This document shows positions 1 through 6,895 of a DNA stretch of 10,395 nucleotides, in pieces. The translations under genes were made by a program, and so were the position numbers. The notes under the pieces were generated by a model. It was given only the letters and a program-made list of their open reading frames with translations. It did not search any database and had not been told where the DNA came from. Position 1 is the stretch's first letter. Each line of letters begins with the position of its first letter. The DNA is from Chloroflexota bacterium (GTDB lineage Bacteria > Chloroflexota > Anaerolineae > Anaerolineales > Anaerolineaceae): contig JAKOSR010000187.1 of the NCBI GenBank assembly GCA_029777225.1, positions 1 to 10,395 on the forward strand. The letters run 5' to 3'.

Positions 1-20
1 ATAAACCTTTCTCCATACAC

Positions 21-53
21 TCACAGCAGGTTCTCAAAGAGGACCTGCTGTGA
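21..53. terminator. Hairpin after the nucleoside operon (terminator-like, no U-tract)
   Basis: A 15-bp inverted repeat (arms 21-35 and 39-53, loop AAA) starts 28 nt past the stop of the last operon gene. One position (32 against 42) is imperfect: a G-U wobble if read on the plus strand, a C-A mismatch on the minus strand. Neither side is followed by a clear T-run, so it is not a textbook intrinsic terminator. It may end or protect the minus-strand operon mRNA, or end a plus-strand transcript arriving from outside the window. The fold is seen directly; its role is inferred. Confidence 0.5.
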
Positions 54-81
54 ACGAAAACTGATTATTGGTTATTGCTAC

Positions 82-1008
82 TCAATACTTACTCATCAAT
101 TCGAACACCTTTTTGACAAACGCATCCCGGTCGATCTTGGTGACTATAAACGCGTTCTTCTCCCACTGGGCGTCGCTATACAGATCCGTAACGGTTCTGC
201 CCAAGGTGAGCGCCCCCTTGGTTTCCACGCGAACCCCAACCGTGCTGGCTTCGAACATGCTGTCATCTGCCGCATACAGTACCGCGACGGGATCGTGCAT
301 ATGCATGCCAGGAAAATTGAACTGGGAAAGGAAGTTTAAGATACCCTGCACAACATCCCTGAAAAACTTGGATTGTGGGTTGCCAATCTTGCCAATCTCG
401 TCGATTTCTTCGGGGGTCAGATGGGCTTGCATGGTTACATCCAGACCGCACATGTGCACGGGAACACCGGAACAAAAAACGATATCCGCTGCTTCAGGAT
501 CAGCCCAAATATTGAATTCCGCAGCGGGAGTGTCATTCCCCTCGCTAGCCGAACCGCCCATAATCACGATTCGCTTGAGCAGTTTTGGCAGACCGGGGTA
601 TTTCACGAAAGCCATGCCAAGGTTGGTCAGTGGTCCGATGGCGATGAGCTGTAATTCACCATTCCACCTGACCGCTTCGCTGTAGATATAGTCCCAGGCC
701 TTGATCCCTTCAACCTCGTGCGTATGGCAAGGTAAATCCATACCGCCCAGTCCGTCCGCCCCGTGCACAAAAGCCGCATCCACCCTTTGCCTGAACATCG
801 GTCCTGCCGATCCGCGATACACAGGAACGTCCATCCCAGTGAACTCAAGCACACGCAGGCAGTTATGGGTCGTTTTGTCAACGCCCACATTACCCGCGAC
901 AGAGGTGACGCCAACCAATTTGAGTTGAGGCAATTTGGCTGCCAGCATGATGGCGATAGCGTCGTCTATGCCGGCATCGCTATCGATAATAGTTGGAATA
1001 GGGTTCAT
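82..1008 (-). CDS. Nucleoside hydrolase (IUNH family), second of a tandem pair
   Basis: A 308-aa cytoplasmic enzyme of the inosine-uridine nucleoside hydrolase family, which splits the N-glycosidic bond of ribonucleosides to give free base and ribose. The N-terminal calcium-binding motif is DSDAGIDDA (D9, D11, D15, D16), with Ala12 where the family usually has Pro. Other family marks are VHG (H82), GPLTN (T128), TPAAEFN (E164, N166) and the C-terminal HDPVA (H238, D239). Length is normal and there is no signal peptide. The ATG overlaps the stop of the upstream hydrolase as ATGA, and an AGGAGG Shine-Dalgarno lies inside that gene's last codons, so translation is probably coupled. It is the last gene of the operon. 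The family is certain. Purine, pyrimidine or mixed preference cannot be read from sequence alone, but divergence from its neighbour suggests a different range. Confidence 0.95.
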   Translation of the reverse strand: MNPIPTIIDSDAGIDDAIAIMLAAKLPQLKLVGVTSVAGNVGVDKTTHNCLRVLEFTGMDVPVYRGSAGPMFRQRVDAAFVHGADGLGGMDLPCHTHEVEGIKAWDYIYSEAVRWNGELQLIAIGPLTNLGMAFVKYPGLPKLLKRIVIMGGSASEGNDTPAAEFNIWADPEAADIVFCSGVPVHMCGLDVTMQAHLTPEEIDEIGKIGNPQSKFFRDVVQGILNFLSQFNFPGMHMHDPVAVLYAADDSMFEASTVGVRVETKGALTLGRTVTDLYSDAQWEKNAFIVTKIDRDAFVKKVFELMSKY

Positions 1009-1949
1009 TTTTCCTCCTGGTTGTAATAAGTAACCGCTTCCACCAAGAGGTCAATAAATGCTTCACGCCGGATCCCAGTCAGGACGCGCGCGTTTGGCGC
1101 TTTGTGGTAGTAGCCATACCAGTCAGCCACAGTCATGCCACGGCAGAAGTCGCCAGTGGTTTCAATTTGGACATAATATTCCTTGGAGTCCAGGATTTCG
1201 GGTTTGATAATGGCCGCGACCGCGACCGCGTCATGAACGGGTGCACCAGCGTAACCTTTGGAACGGTGGAAACCATAGAAAAAGTCCAGCCATTCAGCCA
1301 CGACTTTGGCAACTGGATTCCCAACCGCGCGGATACGCTCGAAGTCTTCCGGGAAGACTAGCGCTTTTTCGGTCACGTCCAACCCCGCCATGATGATGGG
1401 GATGTCGCTTTTATAAACAATATCAGCCGCTTCGGGGTCTACGAGGATATTAAACTCCGCTGCCGGGGTCCAGTTTCCGAAATAGATGCCTCCACCCATT
1501 AATGAGATTCTCGCGATCTTGGGCTTTAGTTCTGGATAGAGCATCAACAAGGCCGCGACATTCGTCAAAGGGCCGGTTGGGATGATTGTGACTGGATCGG
1601 CGCTTTCCCGCAGGACCTTGGCCATGAGCTCTACAGCGCTGATAGGGAGTGGTTCAAAGTCGGGTTCGGGCAACGCAGGGCCATCCAACCCAGAGACACC
1701 ATGGACGGTTGGAGCGATGATGGGTTCACTTACCAAAGGTTTCGGTCGGCCCATCGCAAATGGAACATGCAAATTGATCAGCGTCATGATCCGCATGGCG
1801 TTGTAGCTTGTCTTTTGGATGGTTTGATTGCCACAGACAGACGTGCAGGCGCGAATATCCAATAACGGACTGGCATTGGCCAAAACCCAGGCAATCGCGT
1901 CGTCGTGCCCGGGATCGCCATCCAGGATGACAGGGATCCTCTCGGTCAT
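1005..1949 (-). CDS. Nucleoside hydrolase (IUNH family), first of a tandem pair
   Basis: A 314-aa cytoplasmic nucleoside hydrolase that cleaves nucleosides to base plus ribose. The calcium-binding motif DGDPGHDDA is at residues 10-18 (D10, D12, D16, D17). The family marks VHG (H83), GPLTN (T129), TPAAEFN (N167) and VHDAVAV (H239, D240) are all present, so it should be active. The DPGHDD version and the GNWTPAAEFN stretch recall the RihA/RihB-like branch, but the substrate is not certain. Start choice: a GTG at 1958 would overlap the permease gene by 8 nt and add three residues. I prefer the ATG at 1949 because AAGGTG lies 6 nt upstream as ribosome-binding site and it sits one base after the permease TGA. 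The 3' end overlaps the next hydrolase by 4 nt. Confidence 0.94.
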   Translation of the reverse strand: MTERIPVILDGDPGHDDAIAWVLANASPLLDIRACTSVCGNQTIQKTSYNAMRIMTLINLHVPFAMGRPKPLVSEPIIAPTVHGVSGLDGPALPEPDFEPLPISAVELMAKVLRESADPVTIIPTGPLTNVAALLMLYPELKPKIARISLMGGGIYFGNWTPAAEFNILVDPEAADIVYKSDIPIIMAGLDVTEKALVFPEDFERIRAVGNPVAKVVAEWLDFFYGFHRSKGYAGAPVHDAVAVAAIIKPEILDSKEYYVQIETTGDFCRGMTVADWYGYYHKAPNARVLTGIRREAFIDLLVEAVTYYNQEEK

Positions 1950-1950
1950 A

Positions 1951-2904
1951 TCAGGCACCTTTCTGGGCCTTGGTATGGTGTTTTTTCACTTTCTGCATGG
2001 TGCTGGCCGCGTAAATGACCAGGCCAATCACGGTCACCACGTAGGGAATGACCGAGACCAGGTAGCTGGAAACGCCCTGCAAACCAGAGACCTTCGTCCG
2101 CAAGGCCTGCGCCAGGCCAAACAACAGCGATGAAAGCATGGTCCCGAGCGGTTCCCCGCGCCCCATGGCTTGGGCCGCGAGGGCAATAAAGCCGCGGCCG
2201 GCAACCATGCCGGAGTTCCAACCCTGGGAATAATACATGGACATGAAGGCACCGCCGAGGCCGGCCAAGGCGCCGGAAATGGCGATGGCGATGTACTTGA
2301 TGCGTTCCACGGAAATCCCAACACTACCGGCTGCGTCTGGGTTTTCACCAACCGCGCGGATATCCAGGCCGATCGAGGTTTTGTAAAGCACTGCCCACAA
2401 AAGCCAGACAAACAGGAAGGCAACATAGGTGAGCACGGAGTGTCCGGAGAGCACTTCACCCAGGATGGGGATGTCCTTGATGAGCGGGATGTTCACGACC
2501 GGGATGAGGGTGTTGGGAGTGACAAGCGCGCCGGTATTACCTCGCATGCCGGTGAACATGTATAGCAGGAAGATGGTACCGCCCGCGCCTAACATGTTGA
2601 CAGCAATACCTGCCAGGATGATGTCGGTTTTAAGCTTGAACGCGAAGAAACCCATCATCAGGCTGAGCAATACGCCTATCACCAACGCCCCCAGGACACC
2701 AATCAGCCAGCTTTGGGTCCAGTAGCTGAAAAGGACTCCGAAAAGCGCGGAAATCATCATGATGCCTTCAAGACCGATGTTGACCACGCCGGCTTTCTCC
2801 GCAACGACAGCACCAAGCGCCGCGAAGAGGATGGGCGCGGTGATGCGAATCACGGAAAAGAGGAATTCCGCCTTCAAAATGGTAGAGAGAAATTGTTCGA
2901 ACAT
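1951..2904 (-). CDS. ABC transporter permease, nucleoside type (NupQ/BmpD-like)
   Basis: A 317-aa inner-membrane permease of the BPD_transp_2 class, the second of two forming the pore of a nucleoside importer. It is strongly hydrophobic with about eight to ten membrane segments. Motifs typical of the NupQ/YufQ branch are visible: EKAGVVNIGLEGIMM near residues 36-50, a GENPDAAGSVGIS coupling-region stretch in the cytoplasmic loop facing the ATPase, and MVAGRGFIALAA toward the C-terminus. The C-terminal tail is basic (KVKKHHTKAQK). The ATG shares one base with the stop of the upstream permease (TAATG), with a strong AGGAGG about 9 nt upstream. It is followed directly by the first hydrolase. Membership in a BMP-dependent nucleoside importer is firm from the neighbours; the exact nucleosides moved are not determined. 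Confidence 0.94.
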   Translation of the reverse strand: MFEQFLSTILKAEFLFSVIRITAPILFAALGAVVAEKAGVVNIGLEGIMMISALFGVLFSYWTQSWLIGVLGALVIGVLLSLMMGFFAFKLKTDIILAGIAVNMLGAGGTIFLLYMFTGMRGNTGALVTPNTLIPVVNIPLIKDIPILGEVLSGHSVLTYVAFLFVWLLWAVLYKTSIGLDIRAVGENPDAAGSVGISVERIKYIAIAISGALAGLGGAFMSMYYSQGWNSGMVAGRGFIALAAQAMGRGEPLGTMLSSLLFGLAQALRTKVSGLQGVSSYLVSVIPYVVTVIGLVIYAASTMQKVKKHHTKAQKGA

Positions 2905-4034
2905 TAGTGACTCCCTCCTTCCGCGTTGGCAGCGGCCTTGGCCTGGTTGGCGAGGTCCATTTGGGTGTTCTTGACGACAATCTTCTGGCGGTATTTCGCC
3001 AGGAATTGCTCCGCGGCGAAGAACAGGAAGATGGCCGCCTGGATGATGTCAATCATTTCCGAGGGCACATCGCTATAAGTTGCCATTTGTTGACAACCCT
3101 TGTTCAGGTAAGCAATGAAAAACGCGGCAAACGGGACGAAGATGGGGTTGTTCTTGGCCAGGATGGCGATGGTAATGCCCGCCCACCCATAGCCCGGCAG
3201 CTCCTTCCACAGGAAAGAGTTAAACCTCCCAAGAACCTCGATGCTGCCGCCCATGCCTGAGAGCACGCCACCAATCACCTGCGAAAGCACAATCATGGCG
3301 CCCACCTGCATGCCCGAGTACTTGGCAAAGGATTGGTTGATGCCAATCATGCGGATGGCGTAGCCCCATTTGGTGCGATACATGAACAACGCCACCAAAA
3401 CCACGAAGATTATGGCGATGACGAATCCCCAGGTGAGCTTCGTGCCATTGGCAATAATCTCAGGGATACGGGCGGTGTCCAGGATGGGATAGGTCTGAGT
3501 TGAGCCTTTGGTGCGGTCCGCGAAATTGTAGTTGAGGAAATGGAGCACGACGAACATGATGATGTAGTTGAGCATCAGGGATGTGACCATTTCGCTCGCG
3601 CCGAGCTTCACCTTGAGCAGCGCGGGGATGAGCATAATCACGCCGCCTACAGCCGCCGCCACCAATACGCACACGACGGGGTGGAGTGGGGAATTGATTT
3701 TCAGGTAGATGCCACAAAGCGCGCCGACAAAACCACCCAACATCACCACGCCTTCGCCAGCCAGGTTGAACTGGTTTGCTGAGAACATCACACACACAGC
3801 CAGGCCGGTGAAAATTGTGGGTATCATGGCGGCCAGGATGGTGAACAGGCCAGTGCTGTTAAACACGAGTCCCGTGGCCTTAAAGCTCACCAACGGTCCA
3901 AGCAGCAAGTACTTCATCGCCGTGAGTGGCTCTTTGGAGGTTAGGAAAATAAAAACTGCTGCCACTGCGAGGGCCAGCATAATCGCGGCAACGCCTCGCA
4001 GGATATTGAAAACCAGTAGTCTTCTGTTACTCAT
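2904..4034 (-). CDS. ABC transporter permease, nucleoside type (NupP/BmpD-like)
   Basis: A 376-aa inner-membrane permease, partner of the downstream permease in a heterodimeric nucleoside importer. It begins with a short basic stretch (MSNRR) and a hydrophobic helix, then multiple membrane segments. NQFNLAGEG (about residues 86-94) and PGYGWAGITIAILAKNNP (near residue 290) match conserved stretches of NupP/YufP-type permeases. The reading frame stays open upstream to 4151, but that would overlap the ATPase gene by 125 nt. I chose the ATG at 4034 because it overlaps the ATPase stop as ATGAGTAA, has GGAG 8 nt upstream, and gives the normal family N-terminus. The C-terminus is Ala-rich and hydrophilic. 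The one-base overlap with the next gene supports fixed stoichiometry of the two permeases. Confidence 0.93.
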   Translation of the reverse strand: MSNRRLLVFNILRGVAAIMLALAVAAVFIFLTSKEPLTAMKYLLLGPLVSFKATGLVFNSTGLFTILAAMIPTIFTGLAVCVMFSANQFNLAGEGVVMLGGFVGALCGIYLKINSPLHPVVCVLVAAAVGGVIMLIPALLKVKLGASEMVTSLMLNYIIMFVVLHFLNYNFADRTKGSTQTYPILDTARIPEIIANGTKLTWGFVIAIIFVVLVALFMYRTKWGYAIRMIGINQSFAKYSGMQVGAMIVLSQVIGGVLSGMGGSIEVLGRFNSFLWKELPGYGWAGITIAILAKNNPIFVPFAAFFIAYLNKGCQQMATYSDVPSEMIDIIQAAIFLFFAAEQFLAKYRQKIVVKNTQMDLANQAKAAANAEGGSH

Positions 4035-5589
4035 AACACACTCTCCGGATTTCTTCATCGGTCTGGTGCTTGAGACCCAACATATATTCCCCCATGACCA
4101 TATCGTCAAGCTGGGATGTGTCATCAAAATACGCCACGATTTTGCCGCCATACATCACAATCAGGCTGTCGCTCAGCTCGATGACTTCGTTCAAGTCGGC
4201 GGAAACCAACAGGACCGCGGCCCCCGCCCGGCTCAGCTCCACGATCTTGGCACGGATGAATTCAGTGGCGCCAACATCAATGCCGCGGGTGGGTTGGTCC
4301 GCAATAATCAGTTTTGGCTTGCTGGAAAGCTCCCGGGCCACAACGACTTTTTGGATATTGCCGCCGGAAAGCATTTTCACCTGTTGTTTGCGGGATTTGC
4401 ACAAAATCCTGTAATCCGCGATAAGATGGTCGCTTTCGCTGTGGATGCCCTTGACGTTAAAAAGAGCACCCTTGTTGAATTGCTTCTTTGAATACCGGTC
4501 TGAAATGACATTCTCTTCGATAGTAGCCGGCCCGGCGATACCATACACCATGCGGTCTTCTGGAACGAGCGAGACACCTTTTTCGCGGATGGCGCGTTGT
4601 TCGGTCTGCAGGATGTTTTCACCGTTCACCGTGGCCGTGCCCGCGTCGGGAACGTTCAGGCTGAAGAGCATTTCAACCAACTCGCGCTGACCATTGCCTT
4701 CGACACCCGCGATGCCTAGGATTTCTCCCCTTCGAACCGAGAAGGATACGCCATCCAGGACTTTCTTATTCCACTTGTTGGTGTATTCCAGGTCGCGGAC
4801 TTTGAGGACGGATCCTTCGGGTTTGGATTTCTCTTTTTGCACGGAAAGGACCACATCCCGGCCAACCATCAGGCGGGAAATCTCAGCCTCTGAAATACCG
4901 GCGGTTTCATATACGCCCATGGACTTGCCATTGCGCATGATGGTGAGGCGGTCGGTGATTTGCTTGATTTCATTTAACTTGTGGGAAATGAAAACGATGG
5001 TGAAGCCCTGCTCTTTCAGGCTCACCAGTTCCTTGAACAACTCCCCGGTTTCCTGCGTGGTCAGCACCGCGGTGGGCTCATCCAGGATGAGGATTCTCGC
5101 GCCGCGCACCAGGGCTTTCAGGATTTCGACCTTTTGCTTCATGCCAACCGGGATATCCATGACCTTGGCGTTTGGGTCCACCAACAGGTTGAATCGCTTG
5201 GCGTTTTCCTCTGTAATCTCGACTGCCTTCTTATAATCCACGATAATGCCGGATTTTTTGGGCGCCATGCCCAAGACGATGTTTTCAGCCACAGTCAGGC
5301 TGGGGACAAGCATGAAATGCTGATGGACCATGCCAATTCCCTTGGAAATCGCGACGCTGGGAGAGGTCAGATGGACTTGCTCCCCATTCACGATGATTTC
5401 ACCATCCGTGGGCTCTTCCAGCCCGAACAGTATTTTCATCAGGGTGGACTTACCCGCGCCATTCTCACCCATCAGCGCGTGGATTTCCCCTTTCCTGACG
5501 AAGAAATCAACATGTTGATTTGCCGCGATACCGTTGGGATACACCTTGCTGATCCCTTTCATTTGGACGACAAAATCTTCTTGTTCCAT
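4027..5589 (-). CDS. ABC transporter ATPase with two nucleotide-binding domains (NupO-like)
   Basis: A 520-aa cytoplasmic ATPase powering nucleoside import, with two NBDs in one chain as in NupO/YufO and sugar importers such as RbsA. NBD1: Walker A GENGAGKST (41-49), Q-loop Q90, degenerate signature PVGMKQ (147-152), Walker B ILILD (166-170) with catalytic E171, switch H203. NBD2: Walker A-like GVEGNGQRE (295-303) lacking the Lys, normal signature LSGGN (407-411), Walker B LIIAD (427-431) followed by Gln432 instead of Glu, and VSADLNE with no switch His. One composite site is therefore intact and the other degenerate. The PVGMKQ and QPTRG forms are familiar in this family, so this is not decay. 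The start has GAGG about 10 nt upstream. The 3' end overlaps the first permease by 8 nt. Confidence 0.95.
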   Translation of the reverse strand: MEQEDFVVQMKGISKVYPNGIAANQHVDFFVRKGEIHALMGENGAGKSTLMKILFGLEEPTDGEIIVNGEQVHLTSPSVAISKGIGMVHQHFMLVPSLTVAENIVLGMAPKKSGIIVDYKKAVEITEENAKRFNLLVDPNAKVMDIPVGMKQKVEILKALVRGARILILDEPTAVLTTQETGELFKELVSLKEQGFTIVFISHKLNEIKQITDRLTIMRNGKSMGVYETAGISEAEISRLMVGRDVVLSVQKEKSKPEGSVLKVRDLEYTNKWNKKVLDGVSFSVRRGEILGIAGVEGNGQRELVEMLFSLNVPDAGTATVNGENILQTEQRAIREKGVSLVPEDRMVYGIAGPATIEENVISDRYSKKQFNKGALFNVKGIHSESDHLIADYRILCKSRKQQVKMLSGGNIQKVVVARELSSKPKLIIADQPTRGIDVGATEFIRAKIVELSRAGAAVLLVSADLNEVIELSDSLIVMYGGKIVAYFDDTSQLDDMVMGEYMLGLKHQTDEEIRRVCYE

Positions 5590-5621
5590 TTGCGGGTATC
5601 CTCACACTTCTTATTAAGAGT

Positions 5622-5649
5622 CGAGGGGAGCTATAGGCAGCTCCCCTCG
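5622..5649 (-). promoter_or_regulatory. Intergenic hairpin between binding-protein and ATPase genes
   Basis: A perfect 11-bp inverted repeat (arms 5622-5632 and 5639-5649, 6-nt loop) with a GC-rich stem lies in the 95-nt gap after the binding-protein stop and before the ATPase start. On the minus strand it is followed by ACTCTTAATAA, not a T-run, so full intrinsic termination is unlikely. In binding-protein-dependent operons a hairpin in this place often stabilises the upstream mRNA or ends part of the transcripts, giving more binding protein than membrane components. That role is inferred here. Confidence 0.65.
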
Positions 5650-5684
5650 GGTGAAAACAATCACACTATCGCCTTCAATAGAAA

Positions 5685-6812
5685 CTAAGGCTGCAGTGAA
5701 TCCCTCAGGGCGATGACCGCGTTGGTTTCATCACCAATCGCGGTTGGGACGACGATTTTGCCAGCGACAATATCAGCCTGCGCGGCGAGAACTGCGTCCT
5801 GAACGGCCTTCGGCGTAATCTTGGCGAAGTTCTTATCAGTCACAACGCCCACACCACCTTCCGGAATACCAAGGCGGACTTCCTTGCCCCAGTAGGTACG
5901 GCCGGCATCCCATTCATCGAAGAACCAGATGATGGATTGACCGACATTCTTCAGACCAGAGGTCAGGGTGATGGCTGCCTGTTCGGCAGGGAGGGTCAGC
6001 TCCTGGTCGGAGTCCACGCCGATGAACCAGGCTTTGCCACTTTCGAGGGCGGCTTCAGCGGCACCATTACCAGACAAACCAGCGACACCCCAGAGGATGT
6101 CGGCCTTATTGTCGTTAATCATGGAGAGGCCCATTTCCTTGGCAGTGGCGGTATCCACATAGCTGTTGACATAGCGGGTGTCCACCTTGATGTCAGGATT
6201 GGCGGCCTGCGCACCAGTCAGGAAACCATACAGGAAGTCATTGATGACCGGGCTGTCCACACCACCGACGAAACCGACCACGGCTTCGGGGTTGATGTTG
6301 GCAACGGTGGTTTGGGTGGTCATGTTCGCGGCGAAGACACCAATCAGGTAACCCATGTCATTCTGCTTGTAGGTGATATTGACCACGTTCTGGTTGTTGC
6401 CCACGTAGGTGTTGTCATCATAGATGAGGAACTTCTGGTTGGGGTAGGTTGTGGCAGCTTCCTTGAGGTAATCGGGCATCTGATAAGTGCCAACAATAAC
6501 CAGGTCGTAATCGCCCGTGCTCGCCACTTCGTTGAGTGTTTCCAGCCATTTCGGCTGGTCTTCGTCGGTTCCACCCATTTCAATGGTTTTGTAGGTTATG
6601 CGGCCCGCGTCCGCGAGCTTCTTCAAACCTGATTCAGCTGAATCAAAGAATGATTTATCACCAAGGTTGCCATTGACGAGGCTGACGACATTGTATACTT
6701 TGGCCGTTGGTTCTGTCCCACCGGCCGGGGCCTGGGTGGCAGCCTTTTGCGAGCAGCCCACCAGTGATAACGCGAATACTGCTGCAAGTAAAACGAGGAC
6801 TAATTTCTTCAT
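5685..6812 (-). CDS. BMP/PnrA-family nucleoside-binding lipoprotein
   Basis: A 375-aa extracytoplasmic substrate-binding lipoprotein of the BMP (basic membrane protein)/PnrA family, which captures nucleosides for an ABC importer. Residues 1-20 form a lipoprotein signal peptide: MKK, a hydrophobic core and the lipobox LVGC with Cys20 as the lipidated residue. A short Ala/Thr/Pro-rich linker follows. Family stretches are NGNLGDKSF (47-55), GFVGGVDSP (180-188), GVAGLSGNG (242-250), IGVDSDQ (264-270) and TSGLKNV (284-290). After DKSF the family commonly has Asn; here it is Phe56, so ligand preference may differ. The frame is open to an ATG at 6863, but that falls at the predicted transcription start. 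The ATG at 6812 has AAAGGAG 9 nt upstream and gives a clean signal peptide. First gene of the operon. Confidence 0.95.
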   Translation of the reverse strand: MKKLVLVLLAAVFALSLVGCSQKAATQAPAGGTEPTAKVYNVVSLVNGNLGDKSFFDSAESGLKKLADAGRITYKTIEMGGTDEDQPKWLETLNEVASTGDYDLVIVGTYQMPDYLKEAATTYPNQKFLIYDDNTYVGNNQNVVNITYKQNDMGYLIGVFAANMTTQTTVANINPEAVVGFVGGVDSPVINDFLYGFLTGAQAANPDIKVDTRYVNSYVDTATAKEMGLSMINDNKADILWGVAGLSGNGAAEAALESGKAWFIGVDSDQELTLPAEQAAITLTSGLKNVGQSIIWFFDEWDAGRTYWGKEVRLGIPEGGVGVVTDKNFAKITPKAVQDAVLAAQADIVAGKIVVPTAIGDETNAVIALRDSLQP

Positions 6813-6844
6813 ACTTCTTTTCTCCTTTTGGACTGAATTTCCTT

Positions 6845-6860
6845 GCTGCCAGGAGGCAGC
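6845..6860 (-). promoter_or_regulatory. Stem-loop at the predicted 5' end of the operon mRNA
   Basis: A perfect 6-bp GC-rich inverted repeat (arms 6845-6850 and 6855-6860, 4-nt loop) sits 7 nt downstream of the predicted -10 box, so the transcript would begin with or within a base of this hairpin. It could protect the mRNA 5' end or, as a DNA palindrome over the start point, be a repressor site. Either role is inferred. Confidence 0.45.
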
Positions 6861-6866
6861 CATTGA

Positions 6867-6895
6867 ATTTTAAGAGTAGAACCTGGAACTGTCAA
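6867..6895 (-). promoter_or_regulatory. Sigma70-type promoter of the nucleoside operon
   Basis: Minus-strand -35 TTGACA (6895-6890, exact consensus), 17-bp spacer, and -10 TAAAAT (6872-6867, five of six). Spacing is ideal. Predicted start is near 6860, giving a leader of about 48 nt with the binding-protein Shine-Dalgarno near its end. An A/T-rich patch further upstream (about 6903-6925) could act as an UP-like element. Confidence 0.8.

Noticed and set aside
1213..1231. Short tandem GCGACC-type repeat
   Set aside because: It is explained by the AVAVA-type coding stretch after the HD motif of the first hydrolase.
4035..4151. Upstream extension of the first permease to an ATG at 4151
   Set aside because: It would overlap the ATPase gene by 125 nt and add a non-family N-terminus; the ATG at 4034 has a Shine-Dalgarno and the ATGAGTAA overlap.
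3709..4491. Plus-strand open frame (260 codons) spanning the permease/ATPase junction
   Set aside because: Antisense to two well-supported genes; no motif and no start signal.
4981..5688. Long plus-strand open frame (235 codons) opposite the ATPase gene
   Set aside because: It lies fully antisense to a gene with complete ABC motifs and has a low-complexity, His/Gln/Asp-rich translation typical of a shadow frame.
5937..6632. Long plus-strand open frame (231 codons) opposite the binding-protein gene
   Set aside because: Antisense to a clear BMP-family gene; the Gly/Val/Asp/His-rich translation has no recognisable domain and no Shine-Dalgarno.
6813..6863. Upstream extension of the binding protein to an ATG at 6863
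   Set aside because: That ATG lies at the predicted transcription start and would put 17 hydrophilic residues before the lipoprotein signal peptide.
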